Positions 21,094 to 29,949 of a DNA stretch of 43,433 nt are shown piece by piece (position 1 is the first letter of the stretch; each line of letters opens with the position of its first letter). A program made the translations under genes and the position numbers. Origin of the DNA: a virus. The notes under the pieces were generated by a model. That model searched no databases. It was not told where the DNA came from and saw only the letters and a list, made by a program, of their open reading frames with translations. The stretch covers positions 1 to 43,433 of IMG/VR virus record IMGVR_UViG_3300009497_000010; one strand, 5' to 3'.

Positions 21094-21251
21094 GCAACCC
21101 GAAGGGCAACAACGGATTCGGTCGGGTGCGGTCGCCGGAGAACGATGCGAAGTATAAGCTGCGGCAGGAGGCGGCGTTGAAGCGGCAGGCTGCGGAGGCT
21201 CGCCGTGCGGTGCGACGGGAACGCACACTCGCACGGCGGGCTAGCCGCTAG
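21090..21251 (+). CDS. Small basic protein (53 aa)
   Basis: Starts at a GTG overlapping the HNH stop. It is extremely rich in Arg, Lys and Ala (LRQEAALKRQAAEARRAVRR), suggesting nucleic-acid binding by a single helix. It is the last gene before a promoter gap of about 180 bp. The gap holds a weak hairpin near 21264-21296 and the next twin-repeat promoter. Confidence 0.6.
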   Translation: MSNPKGNNGFGRVRSPENDAKYKLRQEAALKRQAAEARRAVRRERTLARRASR

Positions 21252-21379
21252 GATCATCAGAGCGCGACGACCGCCGAGCTGCATCGGCTGATCGTCATGG
21301 GGGGCGGTTGAGAGACTGCGCGACGCCGGTTTTGTGGTTTGTCCGGTTCATTGTCAGGCCGTCCCCCGATCTCGCCTCA

Positions 21380-21434
21380 AAGAAATTTCACCGAGTAACG
21401 CGTCAAGTCGTTCATGACGCGTTACCCTGTAGTC
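21380..21434 (+). promoter_or_regulatory. Twin-repeat leaderless promoter, divergent copy 5
   Basis: GTAACGCG at 21395-21402; the second site is altered to ATGACGCG (21414-21421) at the same 19-bp period. TACCCT at 21423-21428, gap gtagtc, ATG at 21435. It keeps the AT-rich aaagaaatttcac tract. The changed second site may alter its control. Confidence 0.75.
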
Positions 21435-22280
21435 ATGAGCAACCCCAAAGCAACCATCAACAGCAACGCAGACTTCCAGTTCCTCCGCACCGTCGGCTTC
21501 GAGGTCCGCACCTACACCCCAGCAGCCGGGAGCCTCATCCCCGGCGAGCCGATGCCGAGCGGCACCTGCGACTACTGCGGCACCGGCATCAAGTACGCCG
21601 TCGTCTGCGAAGACACCCGCAACGGCGGGCGCTGCGACATCGGCATGGACTGCGCAGAGAAGATCGGCTTCACACCTGCGGAGATCCGAAACCTTCGACG
21701 CAGCTACGAAGCCTCGACCCCCGAGGCGATCGCTCGCCGCAAGGCAGCACGAGCCGCCGAGAAAGCAGCGAACGAACGCTTCGTCGAGATCGAGCGGGCG
21801 AAGGACGAAGCTCGGCCTCGCATCCCTCGCAACGTCGCAGTGTCGACCGCACTGTTCGACCTCGAAGGCAACCTGATCACGACCAACGTGATCAGCGGGA
21901 AGTTCGGGCCAGCCTGGAAGATCCCCAACGGTGGTGGCTTCGTCTCGGCTTACCCCAAGCGCCTCACGACTATGAGCAAGAAGGGGTATTACGAAGGCAC
22001 CGTGATCAGCGAGCGCATCGTCGGCCGGTCGTCCACCTGGGCACCTACCGACGACCGTTACGAGGAGAACGTCGTCGCCATCATCGACAACGGCACCGAC
22101 GCCACGGCTCACCTCGTCGACAACCGCACCGACAAGGAGCGCCGCGGATACCACGATCAGAGCGACGCAGACAACGTCGTCTGGGTCGATCCGACTCCGG
22201 CACCGTACGCCGACTTCCTCGCTGGCTACCGTGAAGCCTGCGACGCAGCCTGGGCAGAGTTCGACGCTCTGAAGTTCTGA
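21435..22280 (+). CDS. Zinc-motif protein of unknown function (281 aa)
   Basis: The leaderless promoter fixes the start at 21435. Residues about 35-75 contain CDYCGTGIKYAVVCEDTRNG and a later GRCDIGMDCAEKIG, giving two Cys pairs for zinc. A long charged helix follows (EAIARRKAARAAEKAANERF), then a beta-rich region (LFDLEGNLITTNVISGKFG, YYEGTVISERIVG) that resembles small beta-barrel modules. The protein at 30225 has a similar layout of Cys pairs, helix and strands. No function is recognised. Confidence 0.75.
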   Translation: MSNPKATINSNADFQFLRTVGFEVRTYTPAAGSLIPGEPMPSGTCDYCGTGIKYAVVCEDTRNGGRCDIGMDCAEKIGFTPAEIRNLRRSYEASTPEAIARRKAARAAEKAANERFVEIERAKDEARPRIPRNVAVSTALFDLEGNLITTNVISGKFGPAWKIPNGGGFVSAYPKRLTTMSKKGYYEGTVISERIVGRSSTWAPTDDRYEENVVAIIDNGTDATAHLVDNRTDKERRGYHDQSDADNVVWVDPTPAPYADFLAGYREACDAAWAEFDALKF

Positions 22281-22319
22281 TCGACGGCATGGCGGGCGGG
22301 CCGGGTAGGCTCGCTCGTC

Positions 22320-22793
22320 GTGTTTGCATCTCTTGTACTTTCCGCTCTTCTGCTGGCGCAGCCGACTCCGACGGACTTCGGCCCGTGGAACGGGGTGATC
22401 GACTGCGAGTCGGGCGGTGTCGCCAACATCGAGAACCCGAACTCGACGGCCTCGGGCCTGTGGCAGTTCCTCGACACCTCGTGGGACTGGACCGCCGAGC
22501 ACGCTGGCCGGTGGGATCTCGTCGGGACCAGGGCGAAGGATGCGTCGGTCGCTGATCAGTGGGCGATGGCCGAGCACCTGCGCACGATGCCCGGTGGCGG
22601 TATCTCTCACTGGATCTGCGGCTACCGCTACGGCGACGGCACCGGGCCGATCTCGGTAGCATGGGACCCGGCCGACAGGGTGGCACCGCAACGTCGAACC
22701 ACCCTGTCGACGCCGGAGCCGACGCCGGTCTTCGAGGTCTTCGAGGTTCCGACCAGATCCTCGGGTGGAGGCGGCGCTGCCCTCGTGATGTAG
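22320..22793 (+). CDS. Transglycosylase/Rpf-like secreted lysozyme-fold protein
   Basis: A 157-residue protein starting at GTG, with a hydrophobic signal sequence (MFASLVLSALLLAQP). The core WNGVIDCESGG, with the catalytic Glu in CES, and NSTASGLWQFLDTSWDW match the resuscitation-promoting-factor/lytic transglycosylase fold that cuts peptidoglycan. The Pro/Gly-rich C-terminus looks unstructured. A TAGGCT box lies 8 nt before the start, so it may be leaderless. It may aid lysis or cell-wall passage; no holin is adjacent. Confidence 0.78.
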   Translation: MFASLVLSALLLAQPTPTDFGPWNGVIDCESGGVANIENPNSTASGLWQFLDTSWDWTAEHAGRWDLVGTRAKDASVADQWAMAEHLRTMPGGGISHWICGYRYGDGTGPISVAWDPADRVAPQRRTTLSTPEPTPVFEVFEVPTRSSGGGGAALVM

Positions 22794-22864
22794 GGTCGGG
22801 TTCGGGTCGGCTCATTTCCTCGTCGGCTCAGTCGTCCCGTGCAGGGCGGCACCTCCAAAGGACA

Positions 22865-22908
22865 CGACCCCGGTCGGCGCAGCCAATAGGCGCACGCTGC
22901 CGGGGTCG
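22865..22908 (+). terminator. Hairpin before the virion module
   Basis: CGACCCCGG (22865-22873) pairs with CCGGGGTCG (22900-22908), and GCG/CGC can pair inside the loop. It lies between the transglycosylase gene and the portal promoter, which supports a terminator separating the two transcription units. Confidence 0.6.
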
Positions 22909-22911
22909 TCG

Positions 22912-22954
22912 TCGCGTCCCGGCTCGATGCGGTCGCAGGCGTTAGCCTGGCCGT
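22912..22954 (+). promoter_or_regulatory. TCGCGTCCC-type promoter of the portal gene
   Basis: TCGCGTCCC at 22912-22920, 22 nt, TAGCCT at 22943-22948, a 6-nt gap and ATG at 22955. The start is leaderless. The same upstream word recurs before four other virion transcription units. Confidence 0.75.
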
Positions 22955-24709
22955 ATGCCGTCAGACCTCACGCGCCAGTCGATGCCCGAAGACCAGTGGG
23001 CACCGCTCAACTACAAGACCGCTATGGCCTCGATCACGGCGCTCGGCGTTCATGGTCAATGGGTGCCACCGAACGAGCAGAGACGACTCATCGCATATCG
23101 GATATACACCGGGTTCAAGAACAACACGGCCGGGAAGAACATCGACACGCCAGACTACGAGCACCGCCAGTACGGCGACCCGGCGACCCTGAACGATCTC
23201 GTCGTCGACGGTCTGCTCTCCGAGGAACTGGCGTTCATGTGCGAGGGCGCTGGCGAAGAACCTGCCGAACCGGTGCTCGGAGATCGACCCGGCGACGCCG
23301 CCGAGGGATCACCACCGGCAGCGGTGAAGCTGGCGACCCTGAATCAGGAGCAGTGGGATCTCACCGCCGACGAATCGGTCGACGGCTACGAGGCGGCTCT
23401 CACGGCCTGGAGGGCAGGCACGAAGGCGCAGACCTGGCTCGACGGCTGGGTTCGAGCCGAGAACGTCAGAGCGAAGATCTGGGAGGCCGAGCGAGAGTTC
23501 GCCGTGCCGCTCGGCGACGGCGTGATCGTCCTCGGCTGGAACACCAGAACGAACCGGACGTCGGTCACGGTCTACCCTTGCGACTCATACTTCCCGGTCA
23601 TCGAGACCGACGCCCGCGAGTTCCCGACCAAAGTCCATCTCGCCTGGGAAGAACCAGGGCCGAACGGCGACTCGGAGTTCCTGCACCGGGTCACGTACGA
23701 ACTCGGCGACATCGTCGACGATGCTGGCAACGTGCTCACCCGCTCGATGCCCTGGGGCGAAGACACCGATCAGACCTGCTACATCACGAAGAAGCGCTGG
23801 CCGATCGGGGCGGGCGGCGACTGGATGACCCTCGACCCGACGAAAGCGACCACGATCCAGGCGAAGACCGATCTAGGCTTCAACTTCATTCCGGTGATCC
23901 ACATTCCGAACACGCCGTCGACGACGTTTCACTACGGCCGGTCGATGTTCGCTCTCGTGACCCAGCTCTTCGATGACATCGCAGCATTCGACAAAGACAT
24001 GGCCGCGGCGGCGGCTCTGGCTGCGACGCCGATGTTCGCGATCGAGGGCGGCAACCTGCCTGCCGGATACTCGGTGAAGGCCGGTGCGATCTGGCCTCTG
24101 CCGCCAGGCGCGAAGCCTCACAAGATCGACGTGTCTGCGAATTTGAACCCGCTGCTCGACTACGAGCAACGGTTGAACGCCAGGCTCGGCACGAACTCCA
24201 GAGTCGGGCCGACGGTCATGGGCCGGGTCACGGCGACCTCGCAGGCGTCCGGCTACCGCATCAAGCTAGAGATGACGCCGTTCGAGCAGATGATCGACAT
24301 GATGCGACTCGTGCGAGCGTCGAAGTATCAGCTCTTCTTCAAGCTGGCGCAGCGGATCTCGCAGGTCGGCGGAGCACTCGATGCCGGGGCGACGGTCCCG
24401 GTGAACATTCACTTCGGGCCAGCGGTCCCGACCGATGTCCACGCCGAAGCCAACCTCGCAGCGCAGCTACTCTCGGCCGGTGTCGTGTCCAGGCAGACCG
24501 CCGTGAAGATGCTCGTGCAAGCTGGCATCCCGATCGACGACGCCGACGAGGAACTCGCACGGATCGTCGGCGAGGACTTCGACGGTGCCGACGATCTGTC
24601 GTCTGCGGTCGGCGCTTCGGCGGCTGCGGAGTATCTCGGCCTGGCCGGTCCTGCGCTGCCTGGCCTGCCTGGAACGGACCTGCCGAACGTCACGCTCGAC
24701 GGCGGCTGA
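22955..24709 (+). CDS. Portal protein
   Basis: A 584-residue protein with features of siphophage portals: an N-terminal helical region, a central wing (LGWNTRTNRTSVTVYPCDSY), ending in helices with FHYGRSMFALVTQLFDDIAA, then a long acidic C-terminus (EANLAAQLLSAGVVSRQTAV) ending in a Leu/Gly-rich tail. It forms the dodecameric ring on which the terminase docks. It is the first gene of the virion module. The family is called from length, position and pattern rather than one motif. Confidence 0.85.
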   Translation: MPSDLTRQSMPEDQWAPLNYKTAMASITALGVHGQWVPPNEQRRLIAYRIYTGFKNNTAGKNIDTPDYEHRQYGDPATLNDLVVDGLLSEELAFMCEGAGEEPAEPVLGDRPGDAAEGSPPAAVKLATLNQEQWDLTADESVDGYEAALTAWRAGTKAQTWLDGWVRAENVRAKIWEAEREFAVPLGDGVIVLGWNTRTNRTSVTVYPCDSYFPVIETDAREFPTKVHLAWEEPGPNGDSEFLHRVTYELGDIVDDAGNVLTRSMPWGEDTDQTCYITKKRWPIGAGGDWMTLDPTKATTIQAKTDLGFNFIPVIHIPNTPSTTFHYGRSMFALVTQLFDDIAAFDKDMAAAAALAATPMFAIEGGNLPAGYSVKAGAIWPLPPGAKPHKIDVSANLNPLLDYEQRLNARLGTNSRVGPTVMGRVTATSQASGYRIKLEMTPFEQMIDMMRLVRASKYQLFFKLAQRISQVGGALDAGATVPVNIHFGPAVPTDVHAEANLAAQLLSAGVVSRQTAVKMLVQAGIPIDDADEELARIVGEDFDGADDLSSAVGASAAAEYLGLAGPALPGLPGTDLPNVTLDGG

Positions 24710-24714
24710 ACCGG

Positions 24715-24750
24715 TCGCGTCCCAGGGTCCCGTCTTAGGTGCGCCATGAT
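24715..24750 (+). promoter_or_regulatory. TCGCGTCCC-type promoter upstream of the scaffold gene
   Basis: TCGCGTCCC at 24715-24723, 21 nt, then CATGAT at 24745-24750. Unlike the other four sites the gene start is 33 nt downstream and has its own AGGAAAG site, so this transcript would have a short leader. Confidence 0.65.
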
Positions 24751-24782
24751 CAGTGTGTCAACTCTCCCGACAGGAAAGACAC

Positions 24783-25385
24783 ATGATGGAATACACCGCC
24801 GAACAACTTGCAGACATCGAGGCGAAGCGAATCGCCGCGGTCGAGAAGGCCACCGCTGAAGCGACTGTGAAGGCAGCGAAAGAAGCAACGGACGCGACCA
24901 GGGCGGCGATGATCGCCGAGCTTGGCGGAGATCCGAAGGAAGCAGCTCGTGCGCTGAAGGCTTCGCAGAAGGCGGCGACCGAAGCGCAGACCGAGATCGA
25001 GAAGGCGACCGCTGCCAGGGTCGAAGCCGAGGCTCGTGCCTCCGCTGCCGAAGCCGAAGCGAACTCGATGCGCAAGCAGTCGACGATCGTCGACGCCCTG
25101 GTCGAGGCTGGCGTGAACCCTGCCGGGGCGAAGGCTCTGGCTCCGTCGGTGATGGTTCCCGACGGTGCCGATGGCAGCGTGATCGAAGCTGCGATCGAGG
25201 TTCTGAAGGGCAAGCTCGGGCCGTTGTTCGCACCGGCCGACGAGCCTCCCGTCGCAGGTGCACCCGCTGCGGCTCCGATCGTCAACTCCCATCCTGACAT
25301 GCCGAAACCTCCGGCCGGTCAGACCAAGATGTCCGAAGGCGCTGCACTGTTCGCAGCGGCGAACCCTCACCTCGTAAACAACTAG
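24783..25385 (+). CDS. Capsid scaffolding protein
   Basis: A 200-residue, almost entirely helical protein with a long Ala/Glu/Lys coiled coil (ATAEATVKAAKEATDATRAA, ATEAQTEIEKATAARVEAEA), a short linker and an Ala/Pro-rich C-terminus. Between portal and capsid genes this is the standard scaffold position and composition. ATG at 24783 follows the ACAGGAAAGACAC site. It would be used in procapsid assembly and then removed; no protease gene is seen nearby. Confidence 0.82.
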   Translation: MMEYTAEQLADIEAKRIAAVEKATAEATVKAAKEATDATRAAMIAELGGDPKEAARALKASQKAATEAQTEIEKATAARVEAEARASAAEAEANSMRKQSTIVDALVEAGVNPAGAKALAPSVMVPDGADGSVIEAAIEVLKGKLGPLFAPADEPPVAGAPAAAPIVNSHPDMPKPPAGQTKMSEGAALFAAANPHLVNN

Positions 25386-25407
25386 TCAACATTGAAAGGG
25401 GCCAGCG

Positions 25408-25800
25408 ATGGACCTCACGATTACATCCACCAGCACCACCGGCACGATCACCAATATCTTCGCCAGTGAAGTCGGCATGACGAAGCCGTCATACACCGTC
25501 ACCATCGACGCGGCCGACCTCGTCGTCGCCGATGTCGGCGGCGCTTTCCCTGGCTACCTGCCGGTCGGATTCCCGCTCGGCAAGGTGACCGCCACCGGCA
25601 CATATGCTAAGTACGACAACGGCAACGCCGACGGCACCGAGACTCTTGTCGGCGTCCTGGGCGAAGACGTCCCGGTCACCTCGGCGACCTCGATCGTTCA
25701 CGGCTCACGCCTCACGCATTGCGCTTTGATCGAAGCGAACCTGCCGGTCGTCATCGACGCTGCTGGCAAGGCCGAGATGCCAACGATCACCTTCGAGTGA
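25408..25800 (+). CDS. Head decoration protein, lambda gpD-like
   Basis: A 130-residue beta-rich protein just before the capsid gene. It has the gpD-like progression of a strand region, PGYLPVGFPLGKVTATGTYA, then ETLVGVLGEDVPVTSATS and a final strand set. Decoration proteins of this class bind at capsid three-fold sites and strengthen the shell. A ribosome site GAAAGGGG precedes the start. Confidence 0.8.
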   Translation: MDLTITSTSTTGTITNIFASEVGMTKPSYTVTIDAADLVVADVGGAFPGYLPVGFPLGKVTATGTYAKYDNGNADGTETLVGVLGEDVPVTSATSIVHGSRLTHCALIEANLPVVIDAAGKAEMPTITFE

Positions 25801-25860
25801 TCACCCTCATTCATCCATTGTCTCCCGGCCTGGCCGGATAACTGAAAGCGAGTCGCGGCC

Positions 25861-26874
25861 ATGCTGCAAGACCTATATGAAGCCATCGATCCTCAGACGC
25901 TCACCGGGTACGCCCGTGCAGCGCTTGAGGCAGACCAGGGCACGCAGGCGCTCCGCGCTTGGTTGCCTGATCGTCAGGTTCCCGACATCACCTTCGCGGT
26001 GAATCAGGTGACCACTGCGACCGTCACGGTCGCCGAGTACCGCGCACCGAACGTCGAAGGCAAGATCGCCGACTCGCAGTTCGGTTCGACCACCGTCACC
26101 GGGCAGATCCCGGCGATGACAGAGGTCGGGATCATGAAGGAGTTCGACATCATTCGAACCCGTGCGAATCCTGGCGAGCTTCTCCTGGCTCAGGCGACCT
26201 CCGACGTCGGCGATCGCGTGCAAGCGTGCTCTCGTCGAATCAACCTTGCCCGAGGTGAAACCCTCGAAACCGGTCAGGTTGTTCTCGCCGAAGGTGGCCT
26301 CGCTGCCACCATCGATTGGGGTCGCACTGCTGCTCACGACGTGACCGCTGGAACCCTGTGGTCGAACGTCGCTGCTTTGGCGCTGTCGGATCTCTACACG
26401 ATCGTCGACACCTACAATGACACGAACGGCTACATGCCAGGCGCAATCGTCTGCTCGCGTGCAGTCGTGAATGCGTTCCGGCAGACGACCGAGGTGCTGA
26501 GCGCAACTATGTCGCCGCTCGCAGTGTCGACTCCACGGGCTTCGTTCGAGGCAGTTAATACGCTGCTCCAGAACGAGGATCTCCCGCCGTTCGTTATCAA
26601 CGACGAGGCTTACATCACCAGCTCAGGAACTCGCCGTGTAATCGGCGCTGACGTGGCTCTACTGCTGCCTCCTGCTGGCGTGTCGATCGGTAACACCGTT
26701 CACGGTGTATCGGCCGAAGCTCAGGCTCTCGGCCTGTCACCTGCGGAGCAGCCTGGCATCGTCGCCGATAGCTGGCAGACCCGCAACCCTGTGAGCATCG
26801 CCACGATGGCGACCACTTGGAGCGTTCCCGTGCTCGGCAACCCGAACGCCACGTTCCGCTTCGAGTGCCTCTAG
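25861..26874 (+). CDS. Major capsid protein (lambda gpE/HK97-fold)
   Basis: A 337-residue protein in the capsid position following the decoration gene. It shows the family features: an N-terminal arm with AWLPDRQVPDITFAVNQVTT, an EYRAPNVEGKIADSQFG loop, a spine-helix region (GELLLAQATSDVGDRVQACS) and a C-terminal core with PPFVINDEAYITSSGTRRVI. The family is the lambda gpE type rather than classic HK97, which fits the gpD-like partner. The ATG at 25861 lacks a strong ribosome site but opens the conserved region. Confidence 0.88.
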   Translation: MLQDLYEAIDPQTLTGYARAALEADQGTQALRAWLPDRQVPDITFAVNQVTTATVTVAEYRAPNVEGKIADSQFGSTTVTGQIPAMTEVGIMKEFDIIRTRANPGELLLAQATSDVGDRVQACSRRINLARGETLETGQVVLAEGGLAATIDWGRTAAHDVTAGTLWSNVAALALSDLYTIVDTYNDTNGYMPGAIVCSRAVVNAFRQTTEVLSATMSPLAVSTPRASFEAVNTLLQNEDLPPFVINDEAYITSSGTRRVIGADVALLLPPAGVSIGNTVHGVSAEAQALGLSPAEQPGIVADSWQTRNPVSIATMATTWSVPVLGNPNATFRFECL

Positions 26875-26892
26875 ACATCTAGACTGTGATCG

Positions 26893-26924
26893 GTGTCGCC
26901 CGAACCCGTACTTTCGGGCGGCAC
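26893..26924 (+). terminator. Terminator hairpin after the capsid gene
   Basis: CGCCCGAA (26897-26904) pairs with TTCGGGCG (26913-26920), with outer GTG/CAC pairs. It follows the major capsid gene, where partial termination would raise capsid output relative to downstream genes. Confidence 0.7.
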
Positions 26925-26957
26925 CTATCCTCCTCAGTACGGACGAAGTGAGTTCTC

Positions 26958-27272
26958 ATGGCGTGGCTAACGAAGCGAGTTCTGGTGCGGCAACCTGGCG
27001 AGATCGACGGTCGCGCCTACGGTCCCGGCGAGGTGCCCGACGAGATCGCGGCGCTCATCGATAACCCGAACGTGATCGGCTCCGAGCCGGTCCCGGATGA
27101 CAGCGACGAGATCGCTCAGGCTGCGAAGGCAGCGAAGACCGCCGCGGTGGTGGCGAAGAAGAAGGCGGCGCTCACCGATAAGAAGCGCAAGGCGGCAGCG
27201 GCGAAGCAAGCAGACCTGACGGCAGCAGCCGAGCAGGCAGCGATGAAGGCGGCTCAGTCCGCCAAGGAGTAG
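26958..27272 (+). CDS. Hypothetical head-associated protein (104 aa)
   Basis: Begins with a short beta region (VLVRQPGEIDGRAYGPGEV) and continues as a Lys/Ala helix (AAKAAKTAAVVAKKKAALTD). The pattern is common for small proteins just downstream of phage capsid genes. No activity is recognised. It may act in head completion. Confidence 0.7.
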   Translation: MAWLTKRVLVRQPGEIDGRAYGPGEVPDEIAALIDNPNVIGSEPVPDDSDEIAQAAKAAKTAAVVAKKKAALTDKKRKAAAAKQADLTAAAEQAAMKAAQSAKE

Positions 27273-27275
27273 GTC

Positions 27276-27629
27276 ATGGCGATCACTGACGCAGAACTCG
27301 ACGAGGTCCGCGACTGGGTCGGTGACACCGATCCGACCGACGAGCAGATCTCTGATCGCTACGACATCGAGGGCACGGCGGTCAAGACTGCGCTCGTGTT
27401 CCTTCGTCGCCGTCGGGCGAACCTGCTGCAAGACCCGGCGCAGTGGAACGGTCCCGACTATTCAGAGTCGTGGGGCAAGACGCTCGATGCGCTCGCCGAT
27501 CTGATCTCCGACGCCGAGGGCGCGGTCCAGGCCGAGGACTTCGACGGCGCAGAGCTGGCGAACCCTGGGCACCCGGTCGTCGTCCCGGTCGACATCGGTC
27601 GTAGTGATCGGGATCGACTCTTCGGCTAA
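27276..27629 (+). CDS. Probable head-tail connector/adaptor (117 aa)
   Basis: Helical protein with DEVRDWVGDTDPTDEQISDR and VKTALVFLRRRRANLL, an arrangement seen in small gp6-like connectors that sit beneath the portal. It is between capsid and MuF-like genes, and its stop overlaps the next start by 1 base. The family call is by pattern and position. Confidence 0.6.
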   Translation: MAITDAELDEVRDWVGDTDPTDEQISDRYDIEGTAVKTALVFLRRRRANLLQDPAQWNGPDYSESWGKTLDALADLISDAEGAVQAEDFDGAELANPGHPVVVPVDIGRSDRDRLFG

Positions 27630-29932
27630 TGGCCGACGCGTATCCGAATCACACGGTGGCGATGACGGCACCGGACAAGCTGATCGGGTTGTTCGCCGAC
27701 TCCGAGGCGCGGCTGCGGGACGAGTACGCCGAGATCATCGCCGAGCCTCGCGCTCAGTATCGGGCGCGTCGCCTGCGCTCTCTGATCGAGACGGTGTCTC
27801 GTGAGACGGCCGAGCTGAAGAAACAGTCGGGCGTGTTTCTGACCGAGGTGCTGCCGACCGTGTATGCGACCGGGGCGACGTCGACGGCGGTGGCTGCCGG
27901 TGCAGCCGAGTACGTATGGACAGAGATCGGCCGGACGGCGATGCAGGTGCTCGCTCAATCGACGTTCGACAAGGTGCTACTCGCGACCACCTACATGGAA
28001 GAGGACGCGAAACGCTGGGTGCGTGATGCTACGAAGCAGATCACGATCCAGGGATCGCTCGAAGGCGAAAACGCTGCCGGTCTCGCCCGCCGGTTCAAGC
28101 AGCTCGCACCGAAGGCGGTGTCGGCGACCGGGGCACCGATGCCGATCTCGGCGATCACGTACGCCGACGGATCGGTTCGCACGATCGACACCTACGCCGA
28201 GATGCTCTTCCGTACGGACACGGCGAAGGCATACAACCAGGGTGTCATCACCACCGGCGACGAGTTCGGGGTCGTCGCATATGAGTTCTTCGACGGCTCC
28301 GACTGCGGGCTGACTTCGCACGATGACCCTCAGAAGGCGAATGGCATGATCGTGTCGAGAGAGACTGCGCTGCGGCACCCGATCAGCCACCCGAACTGCG
28401 TGCGGTCTGCCGCTGCTCGGCCCGACCTGGGCGTCGACTCGATCGGTGTGCTCGACCCGACGCAACCGACGGCGACCTCGAACCCGACCGATCTCTTCGT
28501 AGCAGACAAGCCGACACCGCAACTCGGCCGGTCTGATCCTCGCACGGCAGCTCAGACCACGTACAAGCGCCCTCCGGTGAAGCCTCCGAAGGCTAAGCCT
28601 GCGGTGAGGGCTAACCCTGGGGTGAAGGCCAAGCCGCCGTCTCAGGCCAAATTAGCGCCATCTGCTGCGAAGCCACCGGCAGCGTCGAAGCCTCCGGCAG
28701 CGAAGAAGCCGCCAGCGAAGAAGCCACCGGTCGACCCGATCGAGCAGGCGAAGCGCGAAGCGGCGAAGATCGAAGAAGCTCGCAAGGCTGCGATCGCTTC
28801 GAAGTTCGCCGAGCGTGCCAGGGTTCAGGATGAACTCGGCGACCTGCTCGCAGCTTGGGAGATCTCGCCAGATGAGTTCCTGAACGCCGACCGCCGCGTC
28901 GACGCTATTCGGTCGGGCCTGCGGTCGGACGCGAAGCAGATCGCGTCGAAGACATACGACGACATGCCGGTGCGCGAACTGTCGATCCCTCCGCCTCTGC
29001 GACGACAGACCGACCTGGCGACCGGCAGATCTCGCATGGTCCGAGATCAGGCCGAGTGGGAGTGGTACGACGCGCTGCCAGACGCCGAGCGGCAGGCGAT
29101 GCGTCGGAAGTGGTTCGCTGAAGATGCCAGGACGAACCCCGACCAGATCGGCAACGCCTGGGACTTCACCGGGAACACGAAGATCACGACCGATGAGGGC
29201 GTCGACCTCTGGCTGACCGAGGTTCGCAAGGTCGACGGTGCGACCGACATCGCCCAGGGCAGGGCGACCCGCTTCGTGAACGCCGACGAGGTGTTCGACG
29301 GCTTCGACTCGCCGACCGTGAACGGCCTGCGAGAGCTGGGTCTGCCGGTGTCGGAGATCATCGGCGAGACCGGTGCGGTCGGCTCGGTGCCGAGGTTGCC
29401 GAAGTTCCCGCCTCCGACGGCGGAGCAGATAGCGGCACGCGAGCGGCAGGTGAAAGATCTGGCCGAGTTCCGCAAGGCCGAGAACCTGGCGCAGCGGAAC
29501 CTGGCAGCGGCGAAGCTGGCGGCAGCGGAGCAGGATCAGCTCGTCGCCCAGGCTGGCGGTATCTTCCAGGCGAAGACCTCGTCGCCTCGACCGTTCCAGA
29601 TGACGCCGGAGGAATACGCCGCGGAGCTGACGTCGATGCGAGCGAATCAGGAAGTCATCGATGCGATCGACGGGTTCCTCGACGGCGACGTGTACGCGCC
29701 AGGATCGCGGCCTGCGCTCTGGCTCGGCCGGTGGGAAGAACTCGTTCCGTTCGATCTCGACATCGACGACCCGGTCGGGTCGTACGAACGGCTTCGACAT
29801 ATCGCGGTGCGGGCGAACATGGTCGACGAGGCTGGCAACCTGATCGAAGAGACGGTCGACGAGGCGCTCGTCGAGGCGGCAGCGAGGGCGGCAGCGGTGA
29901 ACGCTCGGCTCGATCAGCTCGACGACTTCTGA
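27629..29932 (+). CDS. Phage minor head protein (MuF-like) with long C-terminal extension
   Basis: A 767-residue protein. Residues 1-300 form the head-morphogenesis domain: a helical start, an MRXT-like YAEMLFRTDTAKAYNQGVI block and DGSDCGLTSHDD, then HPISHPNCVRS, matching phage minor capsid protein 2/MuF patterns. Residues about 320-390 are a Pro/Lys/Ala linker. The last 370 residues are a separate charged helical region with GNAWDFTGNTKITTDEGV and no known family. MuF proteins can carry effector domains that are ejected or toxic, and this C-terminus may be one. The full gene is one uninterrupted frame. Confidence 0.75.
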   Translation: MADAYPNHTVAMTAPDKLIGLFADSEARLRDEYAEIIAEPRAQYRARRLRSLIETVSRETAELKKQSGVFLTEVLPTVYATGATSTAVAAGAAEYVWTEIGRTAMQVLAQSTFDKVLLATTYMEEDAKRWVRDATKQITIQGSLEGENAAGLARRFKQLAPKAVSATGAPMPISAITYADGSVRTIDTYAEMLFRTDTAKAYNQGVITTGDEFGVVAYEFFDGSDCGLTSHDDPQKANGMIVSRETALRHPISHPNCVRSAAARPDLGVDSIGVLDPTQPTATSNPTDLFVADKPTPQLGRSDPRTAAQTTYKRPPVKPPKAKPAVRANPGVKAKPPSQAKLAPSAAKPPAASKPPAAKKPPAKKPPVDPIEQAKREAAKIEEARKAAIASKFAERARVQDELGDLLAAWEISPDEFLNADRRVDAIRSGLRSDAKQIASKTYDDMPVRELSIPPPLRRQTDLATGRSRMVRDQAEWEWYDALPDAERQAMRRKWFAEDARTNPDQIGNAWDFTGNTKITTDEGVDLWLTEVRKVDGATDIAQGRATRFVNADEVFDGFDSPTVNGLRELGLPVSEIIGETGAVGSVPRLPKFPPPTAEQIAARERQVKDLAEFRKAENLAQRNLAAAKLAAAEQDQLVAQAGGIFQAKTSSPRPFQMTPEEYAAELTSMRANQEVIDAIDGFLDGDVYAPGSRPALWLGRWEELVPFDLDIDDPVGSYERLRHIAVRANMVDEAGNLIEETVDEALVEAAARAAAVNARLDQLDDF

Positions 29933-29937
29933 TCGGA

Positions 29938-29949
29938 TACAATCCGGGT
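29938..29949 (+). promoter_or_regulatory. TACAAT box of a leaderless small gene
   Basis: TACAAT at 29938-29943, a 6-nt gap (ccgggt) and ATG at 29950. No GCGTCCC word precedes it. The box matches a -10 element well. Confidence 0.55.

Noticed and set aside
21354-22691. A 445-codon open frame on the minus strand
   Set aside because: It lies opposite two well supported plus-strand genes and a plus-strand promoter. High-GC codon bias opens antisense frames; the translation is Arg/Val/Asp-rich without any domain.
22320-22793. A full endolysin
   Set aside because: The protein has a signal peptide and a single small Rpf/transglycosylase-like core without a cell-wall-binding domain, and no holin is adjacent. 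A lysis role is possible but not supported enough to name it endolysin.
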